Assembly (NCBI GenBank): GCA_004195025.1
Contig: SGBB01000017.1
Span: forward strand, 1-47,036
Origin: Candidatus Acidulidesulfobacter diazotrophicus
GTDB taxonomy: Bacteria > SZUA-79 > Acidulodesulfobacterales > Acidulodesulfobacteraceae
Length of the DNA: 47,036 nt
Reading direction: 5' to 3'
A program made the position numbers and the translations under genes. Under the pieces are notes generated by a model, which was not told the origin of the DNA, ran no database searches, and worked only from the letters and a program-made list of their open reading frames with translations. Shown here one piece after another: positions 1-7,815 of this stretch. How positions within the stretch are numbered: position 1 is the stretch's first letter; the number at the start of each line of letters is the position of its first letter.

Positions 1-98
1 ATATTATTATAATGTTTCCTACTACACTTTTTAAAAAACAAAAAAAACATAAAAATGATATTCAGTGTTTACAGTAGTTTAAAGGAATTAACTTATGA

Positions 99-245
99 AA
101 ATATGGAATTTGGTGTCAAAGTCAGGAAAAGGTAGCCGATATACTTTTAGATGAAATGAATTTTGCTACTACTTACGATATTGATGAATTAACTAAAAGA
201 ATTCAAAAATTGGAAAACAAGATTGATGAATTGAGCAGAAAATAA
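99..245 (+). pseudogene. 3' remnant of a small coiled-coil (phasin-like) protein
   Basis: The frame ending in TAA at 243-245 is open only back to a TGA at 96-98 and has no usable start except an internal ATG near 155. Its translation ends in a heptad-like stretch (TKRIQKLENKIDELSRK) preceded by QEKVADILLDE, which resembles the C-terminal coiled coil of small polyhydroxyalkanoate-granule regulator (phasin-like) proteins. Nothing similar can be read upstream in the same frame, so this looks like a decayed or frameshifted gene tail. It could also be the end of a gene whose 5' part was lost by rearrangement. Bases 1-98 hold only AT-rich sequence with nothing I recognise. Confidence 0.35.
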
Positions 246-258
246 GAGCAAATAAAGT

Positions 259-377
259 ATCCGATTTATTTATTTCCTTACTCCTAACTGAGTTTTATGT
301 TTATTTTAAAATAAAATTTACAATCAATGAAAATAAATAAAATAAATAAATCGGATATCTTTTTTGATATCTTTTTT
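259..377. terminator. Long inverted repeat with T-run, possible terminator between gene remnant and der
   Basis: Bases 259-275 (ATCCGATTTATTTATTT) are a perfect 17-bp inverted complement of 340-356, separated by 64 nt and followed directly by a T-run at 360-365. The 12-mer GATATCTTTTTT is then repeated in tandem at 354-365 and 366-377. Placed after the coiled-coil remnant and before the 3' end of der on the opposite strand, it could end transcription from both sides. The long loop is unusual for an intrinsic terminator. Confidence 0.45.
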
Positions 378-424
378 CGCCACTTTTCAACCACGCAACA
401 AAAATATATTACAATTCAATAAAG

Positions 425-1774
425 TTATTTTTTGTAATTCTTGTATTCAATTAAAACTTCAACGTTTGATTTGATTTTAAAATAGGTTTTAATTGAATTT
501 CTTATAAATTTTATATCTTTCATACTAAATATTTTTCCTTTATTATCCGTAAAAAAAATAAAAGTGGGCATAAAAATTTCATCTGTATTTTTCTGTACTC
601 CATAAGCAATATGCTTAAATATATTACCTTTAAGCAGAGTGTTTTTTTGTATTGATACAAACTCATTTATTTCCGATGTTTTTATTTTGGTATTTTTAGA
701 CCCGTATATTTCAATACAAATATCTATTATTTTATATATATTTTTGTTTTCTTTAGATGAAATAAAAAGATAGTGCGAATCAGCAAATTCTTTTAGATTT
801 AATTCTATTTCATTTTTGATATCCTGAATTTTATCTGCCTCAGAACCAATTTTTATAACAACATCCCATTTTGTAAAGGCAATCAGAAACTGTTTTTTTT
901 CAACCGTAACCAATTTTAGCAGAGACAGATCATCATGGGTTAAGCCGTTTTGTATATCAATAAATACACAAACTATATCTGCCCTTTGTATTGAAGAAAT
1001 TGTTTGTTTTTGAAAATTAACAGAATTAAAATCAAGTTTTGATTTTTTTCTTATACCTGCGGTATCTATCAGAATTATTTTTTTGCCTTTATAATTAAAA
1101 ACCGAATCTATAGAATCTCTTGTCGTGCCCGGCTTATCGTCTGTTTGTATTAAATTATCTTTTAAAACCGTATTGACATAAGTGGATTTGCCGCTGTTAG
1201 GTTTACCCACGATTGCAATTTTAATCGTTTCTTCAGAATTTTTATTTTTTTTAAATTTGATATTTGAAGATTTAATCTCCTGTACAATTGATTCAAGTAT
1301 TTCGTCTATGCCGATGGAATTTTCGGCACTTAAAGTAAATTTATTTTCTATCCCGATTTTGCCAAACTCTGATAAAGCATTGCCAATATTTTTTATAGAA
1401 TCAACTTTATTGATTAATAAAAATATTTTAGCTCCATATTTAATAAAATTTCTGTATATATCAATATCTTCCGGCACAAGTCCTGTTTTATAGTCAACCG
1501 TCAATAGAAAAAGATCAATTTTTTCGGCATATTTAAATACCATATTTTTAATTTGCTTTTCTATTTCATTGGCAGGTTTAAGGTTGAAGCCTCCTGAATC
1601 GGCAAGTAAAAAACCTGTTTCCATATATAATATTTCTTTTGTATTAACATCAATAGTCGTTCCTGCAATATCTGAAGTATGAGCAGTTTTAGATCCTATT
1701 AATTTATTAAAAATGGAAGACTTGCCAACATTAGGTCTCCCTATAAGCATTGTCATAAATTTATTTTTATTCAT
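425..1774 (-). CDS. der: Ribosome-assembly GTPase Der (EngA)
   Basis: Der is a double-GTPase that acts in maturation of the 50S ribosomal subunit. The 449-residue product shows both G domains. Domain 1 has GRPNVGKS (residues 12-19), a G3 DSGG (59-62, Ser where Thr is common) and NKVD (123-126). Domain 2 has GKPNSGKS (191-198), DTAG followed by IRKK (238-245) and TKWD (302-305). The C-terminal KH-like domain that carries the RNA-binding surface fills the last ~80 residues and ends in a Lys/Tyr-rich tail. Length is normal for the family. It is the last gene of a minus-strand series mnmA-rnc-der; only 59 bases of TATTCA-type short repeats separate it from rnc, so co-transcription is likely. The identification is secure; operon membership is inferred from spacing. 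Confidence 0.97.
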   Translation of the reverse strand: MNKNKFMTMLIGRPNVGKSSIFNKLIGSKTAHTSDIAGTTIDVNTKEILYMETGFLLADSGGFNLKPANEIEKQIKNMVFKYAEKIDLFLLTVDYKTGLVPEDIDIYRNFIKYGAKIFLLINKVDSIKNIGNALSEFGKIGIENKFTLSAENSIGIDEILESIVQEIKSSNIKFKKNKNSEETIKIAIVGKPNSGKSTYVNTVLKDNLIQTDDKPGTTRDSIDSVFNYKGKKIILIDTAGIRKKSKLDFNSVNFQKQTISSIQRADIVCVFIDIQNGLTHDDLSLLKLVTVEKKQFLIAFTKWDVVIKIGSEADKIQDIKNEIELNLKEFADSHYLFISSKENKNIYKIIDICIEIYGSKNTKIKTSEINEFVSIQKNTLLKGNIFKHIAYGVQKNTDEIFMPTFIFFTDNKGKIFSMKDIKFIRNSIKTYFKIKSNVEVLIEYKNYKK

Positions 1775-1833
1775 ATTTTTTTATTCATATTCATATTCAT
1801 ATTTATATTTATATGTATTGTGTTATATTTATA

Positions 1834-2712
1834 TTATTTGATATTATCTTCTTTGAATAATTGGTTTAGTGTGTCTAACGCCGCAAATTGTTCAGCCTGC
1901 TTTTTTGATTCGCCTTTGCCGCAGCCGTAAATTTTATTGTTTATTTTTACACACACTGAAAATATGCTCTGGTGATCAGGTCCTTCTTTTTTTAAAATAA
2001 AATATTTAGGGACGATGTTATATTTTTTTTGGATTAATTCTTGTAATGTTGATTTGTAATCATTTGTTGTATTTTTATTGTCAAGATTTATAAGATTTAA
2101 AAAATAATTACTATACTTTAAATGATTTAAAAGCACTTTTTTTGTTCTGTTATATGAAGAATCTAAAAAAATAGCTCCTGCGATGGACTCATAGACATTG
2201 CCTATTATTCTTTTTTTATTCCTGCCGCCTGTAATAATTTCTCCTTTCTCCATTATAATATAATTATTTATTTTTAACTTTCTGCCTATTTCCGCAAGAT
2301 TATCTAAACTTATCAAAAACGATTTTATTTTTGATAAGTCGCCTTCACTATATAAAGGAAAATCTTTATATAGTATATCGGAATAAATTGTATTTATTAC
2401 AGAATCTCCTAGAAATTCCAGCCGCTCATAATTTATTTCATTGTCAAATGATTTATGTATTAATGCATGAATTAAATATATTTTGTTTTTAAATATATAG
2501 CCTATAAGTTTTTCAATATTATCAATCTCATCAGTGTTTAATAAAGAATTTATATATTGTATCTTTTTATCCTGAGAATTACCTGATAATAACAAATTTA
2601 TATTATTGGCTATTATTGAATTTGCATTGCTTTCATTGCTTAAATTATTAATTTTATCACCATCATTGTTGTTATTATTGCCATTCTTAATATCTTTATG
2701 AGATTTTATCAT
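1834..2712 (-). CDS. rnc: Ribonuclease III with Asn-rich N-terminal extension
   Basis: RNase III cleaves double-stranded RNA in rRNA and mRNA processing. The family signature YERLEFLGDSV lies at about residues 95-105, and the second acidic active-site cluster is carried by NVYESIAGAIFLD. A dsRNA-binding domain follows (about 215-288, with the KKQAEQFAALDTL helix). The product is 292 residues, about 60 longer than usual. The excess is an N-terminal tail rich in Asn (GNNNNNDGDK near residue 11), which belongs to no known domain and matches the low-complexity inserts of other genes here. No closer ATG start exists between residue 1 and the RNase III domain, so the extension is probably translated, though a rare alternative start is possible. 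It lies between mnmA and der on the same strand. Confidence 0.95.
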   Translation of the reverse strand: MIKSHKDIKNGNNNNNDGDKINNLSNESNANSIIANNINLLLSGNSQDKKIQYINSLLNTDEIDNIEKLIGYIFKNKIYLIHALIHKSFDNEINYERLEFLGDSVINTIYSDILYKDFPLYSEGDLSKIKSFLISLDNLAEIGRKLKINNYIIMEKGEIITGGRNKKRIIGNVYESIAGAIFLDSSYNRTKKVLLNHLKYSNYFLNLINLDNKNTTNDYKSTLQELIQKKYNIVPKYFILKKEGPDHQSIFSVCVKINNKIYGCGKGESKKQAEQFAALDTLNQLFKEDNIK

Positions 2713-2861
2713 ATTTTTGATAATTATATATAATTATATGCAAATATTACATTTTAAATAAATAATTAATAAAACAAATAGAAAATTTCATAAATTGGAT
2801 TATTCGTTTTTAAGAATTATATATTATAATATTAGCATTATTATGATGATTATTAAATTTA

Positions 2862-4226
2862 TTAAATTTCTATAATGCCGCCGCCTATAACTTTCAAGCC
2901 GCTGTATAAAACTGCGGATTGTCCTGGTGTTATAAATTTAACGGGTTCTTTAAATTTTACTTTTACTTTTATTATATGATTACTTTTTTTATCGCCGTTT
3001 ATAGTATCAGATATTTCATTATTTATAATTTCTGCCGAGCATTTATAATTTAAGGAAGAATATCTTATTTTTGCCGTTAGCTCCGGTTCTGAAAGTTTAT
3101 TTTTATATTTAATATCAATAAAATTAAAATCGTTTATATAAAGTTCATTACTATAGCAATCATTTATAGTGCCGACAAATATGTCTTTTGTCGACGGGTC
3201 TATTTTAACTACATATAAAGGTTGGGCGGAAGCTACTCCAAGTCTTTTTCGCTGACCTACGGTATATTGAAATATCCCGTTATGTTTTCCGATAATTTCG
3301 CCCGCCATATTTTTAATATGACCATTATAATGATTTTCCGTAATTAAAACTTTATTTTTGCTATTATTACTATTGTTGTTTTTGGGATTGTTATAGATAT
3401 TATTATTTCTAATATTATTATTGTTATAGGCGTCATTTATAATCTTGCTGCTGCTGTAATTATTGTCGGTATCTTTTTCTAAATTTAAAAATTTATCGGA
3501 ACAACTTTCATTATCGCATTTGTCGGTATTATTATTACCGCCTGCTTGCAATTGGTTTAATATAAATTTATGATAATTGCCGTCCGGTATAAAACAAATT
3601 TCAACGCTGTCTTTCTTTTTTGAAATTTCATTAAATCCATTTTCTAGCGCTATTTTTCTAATATCGGTTTTATATAAATTGCCTACCGGAAAAATTAATC
3701 TGCTTAATGATTCTTGATTTAGATTATATAAAACATACGACTGGTCTTTTGAAGGGTCTTTTGCTTTTATAAGATTAAATCCGCCTTTTAATTTTTTTGT
3801 TATTCTTGCATAGTGGCCTGTTGCTAAATAATCTGCTCCAAGCTGAGCGGCTCTTTTAAGCAGAATATCAAACTTTAAAATCTTATTACACAATATACAG
3901 GGATTTGGAGTTTTGCCCTCAAGATATTCCTGAGTGAATTTATCAATAACATTTTCTTGAAATTCGTCTTCAAGATTTATAACAAAATGCGGTATGCCTA
4001 ATCTTACGCAGACTCTTTTTGCATCAATTATATCTGATATTGAACAGCAGCTTTTTTCAATTAGTTCTTCATTTAGCCCTTTATTATGCAAATCTCCGAT
4101 AAGACGCATTGAAAGTCCTAATACGTTAAAACCTCTTTTTTTCAGTATAATAGCGCTTACGGAACTGTCTACGCCCCCCGACATAGCAACGGCGACAGTC
4201 TTTTTATTAATTTTTATAAAAGACAT
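2862..4226 (-). CDS. mnmA: tRNA-specific 2-thiouridylase MnmA with a 70-residue Asn-rich insert
   Basis: MnmA makes the 2-thio group of 2-thiouridine at the wobble position of Lys, Glu and Gln tRNAs, using ATP and sulfur relayed from a cysteine desulfurase. The PP-loop motif AMSGGVDSS is at residues 14-22, the conserved Cys of ILCNK is Cys113, and the second catalytic Cys of ICFIPDG is Cys211. TGHYA, DQSYVLY and YTVGQRKRLG are also present, and the C-terminal beta domain is complete. At 454 residues it is about 85 longer than usual, because residues ~229-298 hold an Asn/Ser/Lys-rich segment between the second Cys region and GEIIGKHNG. All catalytic residues survive, so the insert is probably a tolerated surface loop. 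The iscS-type desulfurase at 6638 is a plausible sulfur source. Confidence 0.96.
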   Translation of the reverse strand: MSFIKINKKTVAVAMSGGVDSSVSAIILKKRGFNVLGLSMRLIGDLHNKGLNEELIEKSCCSISDIIDAKRVCVRLGIPHFVINLEDEFQENVIDKFTQEYLEGKTPNPCILCNKILKFDILLKRAAQLGADYLATGHYARITKKLKGGFNLIKAKDPSKDQSYVLYNLNQESLSRLIFPVGNLYKTDIRKIALENGFNEISKKKDSVEICFIPDGNYHKFILNQLQAGGNNNTDKCDNESCSDKFLNLEKDTDNNYSSSKIINDAYNNNNIRNNNIYNNPKNNNSNNSKNKVLITENHYNGHIKNMAGEIIGKHNGIFQYTVGQRKRLGVASAQPLYVVKIDPSTKDIFVGTINDCYSNELYINDFNFIDIKYKNKLSEPELTAKIRYSSLNYKCSAEIINNEISDTINGDKKSNHIIKVKVKFKEPVKFITPGQSAVLYSGLKVIGGGIIEI

Positions 4227-4446
4227 TTTGGTTTATTTCCTATGTGCTCATTATGTTTAAACATAAAAGCCTTCCCTTTTATTTTTCTTTGACAAAGACA
4301 TTTCGGTATTCTAATAATCGGCTTCAATATATAATGCTGATTTCCTGTATAATATCATAATTAATCAGGTAGTTTAATTAAAAATATCTTCAATATACAA
4401 TAGTCATTTTCTGTTTTTTATTTTTTTTGTAAAAAACTTTTTAATA

Positions 4447-4767
4447 TCAGCTTAAACACTTTTCAATAATTTCATCAAATTTAGCAGCATCGGGCTTAAC
4501 TTCTTCATATGGTTCAGCACCTGCTTCATTCATAGCGTTTATTATATCTTCTCCTGAAACATAAATTGTGTTTGAAGGTTCGACGATTTTTCCGTTGACA
4601 ATAAAATTTGGGGCATCAGGATCGTCGCTATTTTTATAAATTTCGGGTATAATATTTATTGTGGTATTTTTATAATAATGTATTAAAAGCCAGACAATAG
4701 AAGTAAACATTTTACACCTTCCGTGAGGCGGGGTTTTAGTAATAATTTTAACATTAATTCTTTCCAT
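4447..4767 (-). CDS. Small conserved protein, possibly thioredoxin-like
   Basis: A 106-residue protein starting MERINVKIITKTPPHGRC, with a good purine-rich site (GGAGAAAA on the minus strand) just before the ATG. I do not recognise the family with certainty. The pattern of an N-terminal beta strand, a Cys at residue 18 (GRCKMF), a helix, and later PNFIVNGKIVEPSNT followed by a VSGEDIINAM helix is what a compact thioredoxin-fold protein would show. The second active-site Cys of a CXXC pair is missing, and the only other Cys is at the C-terminal end. It lies 220 bases upstream of mnmA on the same strand, which leaves separate expression possible. Real gene likely; fold assignment is inference. 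Confidence 0.6.
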   Translation of the reverse strand: MERINVKIITKTPPHGRCKMFTSIVWLLIHYYKNTTINIIPEIYKNSDDPDAPNFIVNGKIVEPSNTIYVSGEDIINAMNEAGAEPYEEVKPDAAKFDEIIEKCLS

Positions 4768-4802
4768 TTTTTCTCCTTTTGCAATTTATCTATAACTGTG
4801 AC

Positions 4803-4985
4803 CCTTCCGTAGAAATTTATTTTCTGGATGACCGCTTCGCTCTCGGCTTGCAGCCTCGTGAAGTTTCTTTCGGAACTTTCCCGCCTGCGCGGGAATGACT
4901 TTGAAAGGATTTATCGTTTCACCCATTGGGTGTCATTCCTGCGAAAGCAGGAATCCAGTGTTATTTAGCATTGAAATATCTAAAA
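4803..4985. repeat. Mosaic dispersed repeat, GC-richer than its surroundings
   Basis: Bases 4803-4843 match the reverse complement of 39672-39712 at 40 of 41 positions (core TTCTGGATGACCGCTTCGCT). The following ~140 bases contain CCCGCCTGCGCGGGAATGAC and CATTCCTGCGAAAGCAGGAAT, both self-complementary hairpins. The block ATTTATCGTTTCACC through GCGAAAGCAG recurs in degenerate form at about 10840-10892. Base composition is visibly richer in G+C than the flanks. The rest of the 4768-5170 gap is AT-only sequence that probably holds the cysE promoter; several TATAAT-like hexamers are present and I cannot choose one. Confidence 0.7.
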
Positions 4986-5170
4986 CATTTTCTAACGCAG
5001 AATTAAAGTATAATTATCATATTTAAAAAATGTATAAAATCTGTTATATTGTTATTATAATACAATCATATTATATATTATAGTTTATCAAATTAATTTT
5101 TCATTATATAATATATTATATAAATAATTCAAAAAAATATTAAAATTTTTTGGCGGCATATTATAATTTA

Positions 5171-5824
5171 ATGTTTAAAACTATAAAGGAAGATATTGAT
5201 TCCGTATTTGAAAGAGACCCCGCTGCAAGAAGCACTATTGAGGTTTTACTCTGCTATCCGGGTCTTCATGCTATATATTTCCATAAAATATCTCACTTTT
5301 TATGGATTCATAAATTAAAATTGCTTGCAAGGTTAGTGTCGCAATTTGCAAGATTTATTACTGGTATTGAAATTCATCCGGGAGCGAAAATAGGAAGAAG
5401 ATTTTTTATAGATCACGGTATGGGAGTGGTTATAGGAGAAACGGCTGAAATAGGCAACGGCGTAACGATTTATCATGGGGTTACGCTGGGAGGAACAAGC
5501 TGGAAGAAAGAAAAAAGACATCCTACGATTGAAGATAATGTTATGATAGGTGCAGGAGCTAGCATATTAGGTCCGTTTAAAGTAGGACACGACAGCAAAA
5601 TTGGGTCTAATTCCGTTGTTGTGAGTGAAGTACCCCCTCATTCGACGGTAGCAGGAGTTCCGGCTAAATCTATTACAAGAGACGAATCGGAAGTTCATGA
5701 CCGCGTAGATCTTGAACATCATAAACTTTTTGATCCTAACTATTATGAAATTGCAGCATTAAAACAAAGAATTAATGAATTAGAAAATAAAATGAAAAAT
5801 ATTGAAAACAATACGTTAAAATAA
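5171..5824 (+). CDS. cysE: Serine O-acetyltransferase CysE
   Basis: CysE transfers acetyl from acetyl-CoA to serine, the first step of cysteine synthesis. The product has the usual N-terminal helical region ([20 protein letters not shown]) and then a left-handed beta-helix of hexapeptide repeats. These include IHPGAKIG, the [15 protein letters not shown] block with the catalytic His, and [14 protein letters not shown]. The tail is a short coiled coil ([13 protein letters not shown]). An in-frame TTG at 5150 exists, but the family almost always begins at MFKTIKED, so I place the start at ATG 5171; 217 residues. It is followed after 12 bases by the Rrf2-type regulator gene, so the two are probably one transcript and cysteine supply may be under Fe-S or cysteine control. 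Confidence 0.95.
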   Translation: MFKTIKEDIDSVFERDPAARSTIEVLLCYPGLHAIYFHKISHFLWIHKLKLLARLVSQFARFITGIEIHPGAKIGRRFFIDHGMGVVIGETAEIGNGVTIYHGVTLGGTSWKKEKRHPTIEDNVMIGAGASILGPFKVGHDSKIGSNSVVVSEVPPHSTVAGVPAKSITRDESEVHDRVDLEHHKLFDPNYYEIAALKQRINELENKMKNIENNTLK

Positions 5825-5836
5825 TTAAAACAAAAT

Positions 5837-6313
5837 ATGAGATTATCTTCAAGAGGTCAATACGCAGTAAGGGCTATTATTGATATTGCCTACAATTCAA
5901 AAAATAATACTATGCCGATTAGTCTTAAAGATATTGCTAAACGGGAATATATATCTTTAACATATTTGGAACAGATTTTTTTTACATTAAAAAAGGCAGG
6001 AATAGTGAAAAGCATAAGAGGTCCGGGCGGCGGATATCTTCTTAATCAAAAATCGTCGGAAATTTTTATCGGAAATCTTATCGCTTCAGTTGAACCCATT
6101 GAAATTATCAGCTGTATAAGTAAAGAAAATAATAAAAAAGGATGCGAAAGGCAATCTACATGTTTAGCCTTTGACATGTGGAATTCTATATCTTCTAAAA
6201 TTATTGAGTTTCTTAATTCAATTTCTATTGCAGACGTAATAAGCGAATATAATATAAAAAACAATAATAGATTAAACGATGGCATTAAAAATTGCCGACA
6301 AGATAAAATTTAA
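5837..6313 (+). CDS. Rrf2/IscR-family transcriptional regulator
   Basis: A 158-residue winged-helix regulator. MRLSSRGQYAVRAIIDIA is the family N-terminus, YLEQIFFTLKKAGIVKSIRG is the recognition helix and GPGGGYLL the wing. Three Cys (93, 103, 109) fall in the usual cluster-binding loop, but with spacing C-x9-C-x5-C rather than the C-x5-C-x5-C of E. coli IscR, and the position of the IscR His ligand (three after the last Cys) is Phe here. It may therefore bind an Fe-S cluster in a different way, or sense cysteine metabolism as CymR-type members do. It sits between cysE and the cysteine desulfurase gene, and paired palindromic sites in the downstream gap (6341-6439) are likely operators. Confidence 0.9.
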   Translation: MRLSSRGQYAVRAIIDIAYNSKNNTMPISLKDIAKREYISLTYLEQIFFTLKKAGIVKSIRGPGGGYLLNQKSSEIFIGNLIASVEPIEIISCISKENNKKGCERQSTCLAFDMWNSISSKIIEFLNSISIADVISEYNIKNNNRLNDGIKNCRQDKI

Positions 6314-6340
6314 TATAATATTGCAATATACTATAACTTA

Positions 6341-6439
6341 TTTATTTAAATTAACGGCGTTTAAATATGATTTATTTTTAAATTATATAGCACCACAAAG
6401 AGTATATACTTCTTTATTTAAATTAACGGTATTTAAATA
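6341..6439. promoter_or_regulatory. Twin 27-bp palindromic sites upstream of the cysteine desulfurase gene
   Basis: TTTATTTAAATTAACGGCG followed by TTTAAATA at 6341-6367 is repeated at 6413-6439 with two changes (CG to TA in the middle). Each copy has inverted arms ATTTAAA and TTTAAAT around a nine-base centre. The two copies are 72 bases apart centre to centre, close to seven helical turns, so both would face the same side of the DNA. They stand in the 324-base gap between the Rrf2 gene and the desulfurase gene, the expected place for an autoregulatory operator. The rest of the gap (6440-6637) is AT-only with no further motif I can name. Confidence 0.55.
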
Positions 6440-6637
6440 GAATTGTAATTAATTATTAATTAAAAAAACTATTATCCGTATTTTATTTATTATTGAAATA
6501 CATGCAAGTCAAGTTTTGATTGCATCATCTATTTTAAATATTTTAAATTTTATTATTAAAAAAAATATAAAATTTTAATAAACAATAAAACATAAATTAA
6601 TAAAATATTAAAACCATAAATTAATAAATAATGCAAA

Positions 6638-7804
6638 ATGGCAAGAATTTATTTAGACTATAATGCTACAACCCCCTTAGACCCTGTTGTATTAGAAGAT
6701 GTTTACAATGTTTTAAAAAATATCGGAGGGAATCCTTCAAGCCTTTATGAAGAAGGGAGAGCGGCAAGGATTTTAATAGAAGACGCAAGGCAATTTATTA
6801 AATCATTTTTAGATGCCAATACCGAAGATGAATTAGTTTTTACTTCTTCAGGGACAGAATCTATAAATCTTGCTATAATCGGGTATATTAACCGTCTTAA
6901 GTCTCTTGACAAAAACAGACAGCTTCATATTATTACAACGGCGGTAGAACATCATGCCGTTTTAAATACTTTCAAATTTTTAGAAACTCAAGGAATTGAA
7001 ACTTCATATATCGGTGTAAATAATTTTGGCGAATTGCTGATTGATGATTTGTTGCCGTCAATTAAAGAGAACACCGTGCTGATTTCAATTATGGGCGCAA
7101 ATAATGAAACAGGCACAATATTTCCACTAAAAAATATTATAAGCGAAATAAAAAAGATAAATGCAAATATTATAATACATAGCGATATTGTGCAGATTAT
7201 CGGAAAAAACTTTTTTTCGCTCAAAGATATTCCTTTAGATATGTGCAGTTTTTCAGGACATAAATTTTATGCTATGAAAGGAAACGGAGTCTTATATGTA
7301 AAAAAAGGTATTAAAATAGACCCGATAATACACGGAGGACATCAAGAGCGAGGCTTCAGAGGGGGAACTGAAAATACTGCAGGAATAGTTTCTATCGCAA
7401 AAGCTTTAGAATTAGTTAAAAATAATGCGGAAGAAAACCTTAAAAGAATTAATTTTTTAGGTTCTTTATTTTTAGATAAACTTTTTTCTGCTATAGACAA
7501 CGTCCGTTTAAACGGTCATCCCGTAAATAGACTGAAAAATACTATCAATATTTCTATTGACGGCGTGAAAGCCGAGACGCTATTGTTTAATCTTGATCTT
7601 TACGGTATCAGCGCTTCGGCAGGCTCTGCCTGTAATGCAGGTTCATTGGTAAAATCGCATGTTCTTGAAGCGCATGGATATGAAAATTCAAGAGTACAGT
7701 CTGCGATAAGATTCAGCATAGGAAGATGGACAACCGAAGAAGATATAGAATATGCCGTAAATGCTATAAAACAATCCGTGTTGAAATTAAGGTCTCTGTC
7801 ATAA
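6638..7804 (+). CDS. iscS: Cysteine desulfurase (IscS/NifS class)
   Basis: A PLP enzyme that takes sulfur from cysteine for Fe-S clusters and thiolated tRNA. Recognisable features are YLDYNATTPLD at the start, TSSGTESINLA (about 69-79), AVEHHAVL (the His stacking on PLP), the cofactor Lys209 in SGHKFY, HGGHQERGFRGGTEN, and the catalytic Cys332 in SAGSACNAGS on the mobile loop. 388 residues, normal for the group. NifS and IscS cannot be separated by reading alone; no scaffold (IscU/NifU) gene is in the window. The stop is 11 bases before the mtaB start, so the two are probably co-transcribed. The neighbours cysE, Rrf2 regulator, mtaB and mnmA fit a role as sulfur donor. Confidence 0.95.
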   Translation: MARIYLDYNATTPLDPVVLEDVYNVLKNIGGNPSSLYEEGRAARILIEDARQFIKSFLDANTEDELVFTSSGTESINLAIIGYINRLKSLDKNRQLHIITTAVEHHAVLNTFKFLETQGIETSYIGVNNFGELLIDDLLPSIKENTVLISIMGANNETGTIFPLKNIISEIKKINANIIIHSDIVQIIGKNFFSLKDIPLDMCSFSGHKFYAMKGNGVLYVKKGIKIDPIIHGGHQERGFRGGTENTAGIVSIAKALELVKNNAEENLKRINFLGSLFLDKLFSAIDNVRLNGHPVNRLKNTINISIDGVKAETLLFNLDLYGISASAGSACNAGSLVKSHVLEAHGYENSRVQSAIRFSIGRWTTEEDIEYAVNAIKQSVLKLRSLS

Positions 7805-7815
7805 TAAACTATAAA

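Noticed and set aside
1182-1493. 103-codon plus-strand frame inside der
   Set aside because: It is the complement of the second Der GTPase domain and has no independent signal.
5150-5170. TTG start for cysE seven codons upstream
   Set aside because: CysE proteins begin at MFKTIKED, and the ATG at 5171 fits the family length.
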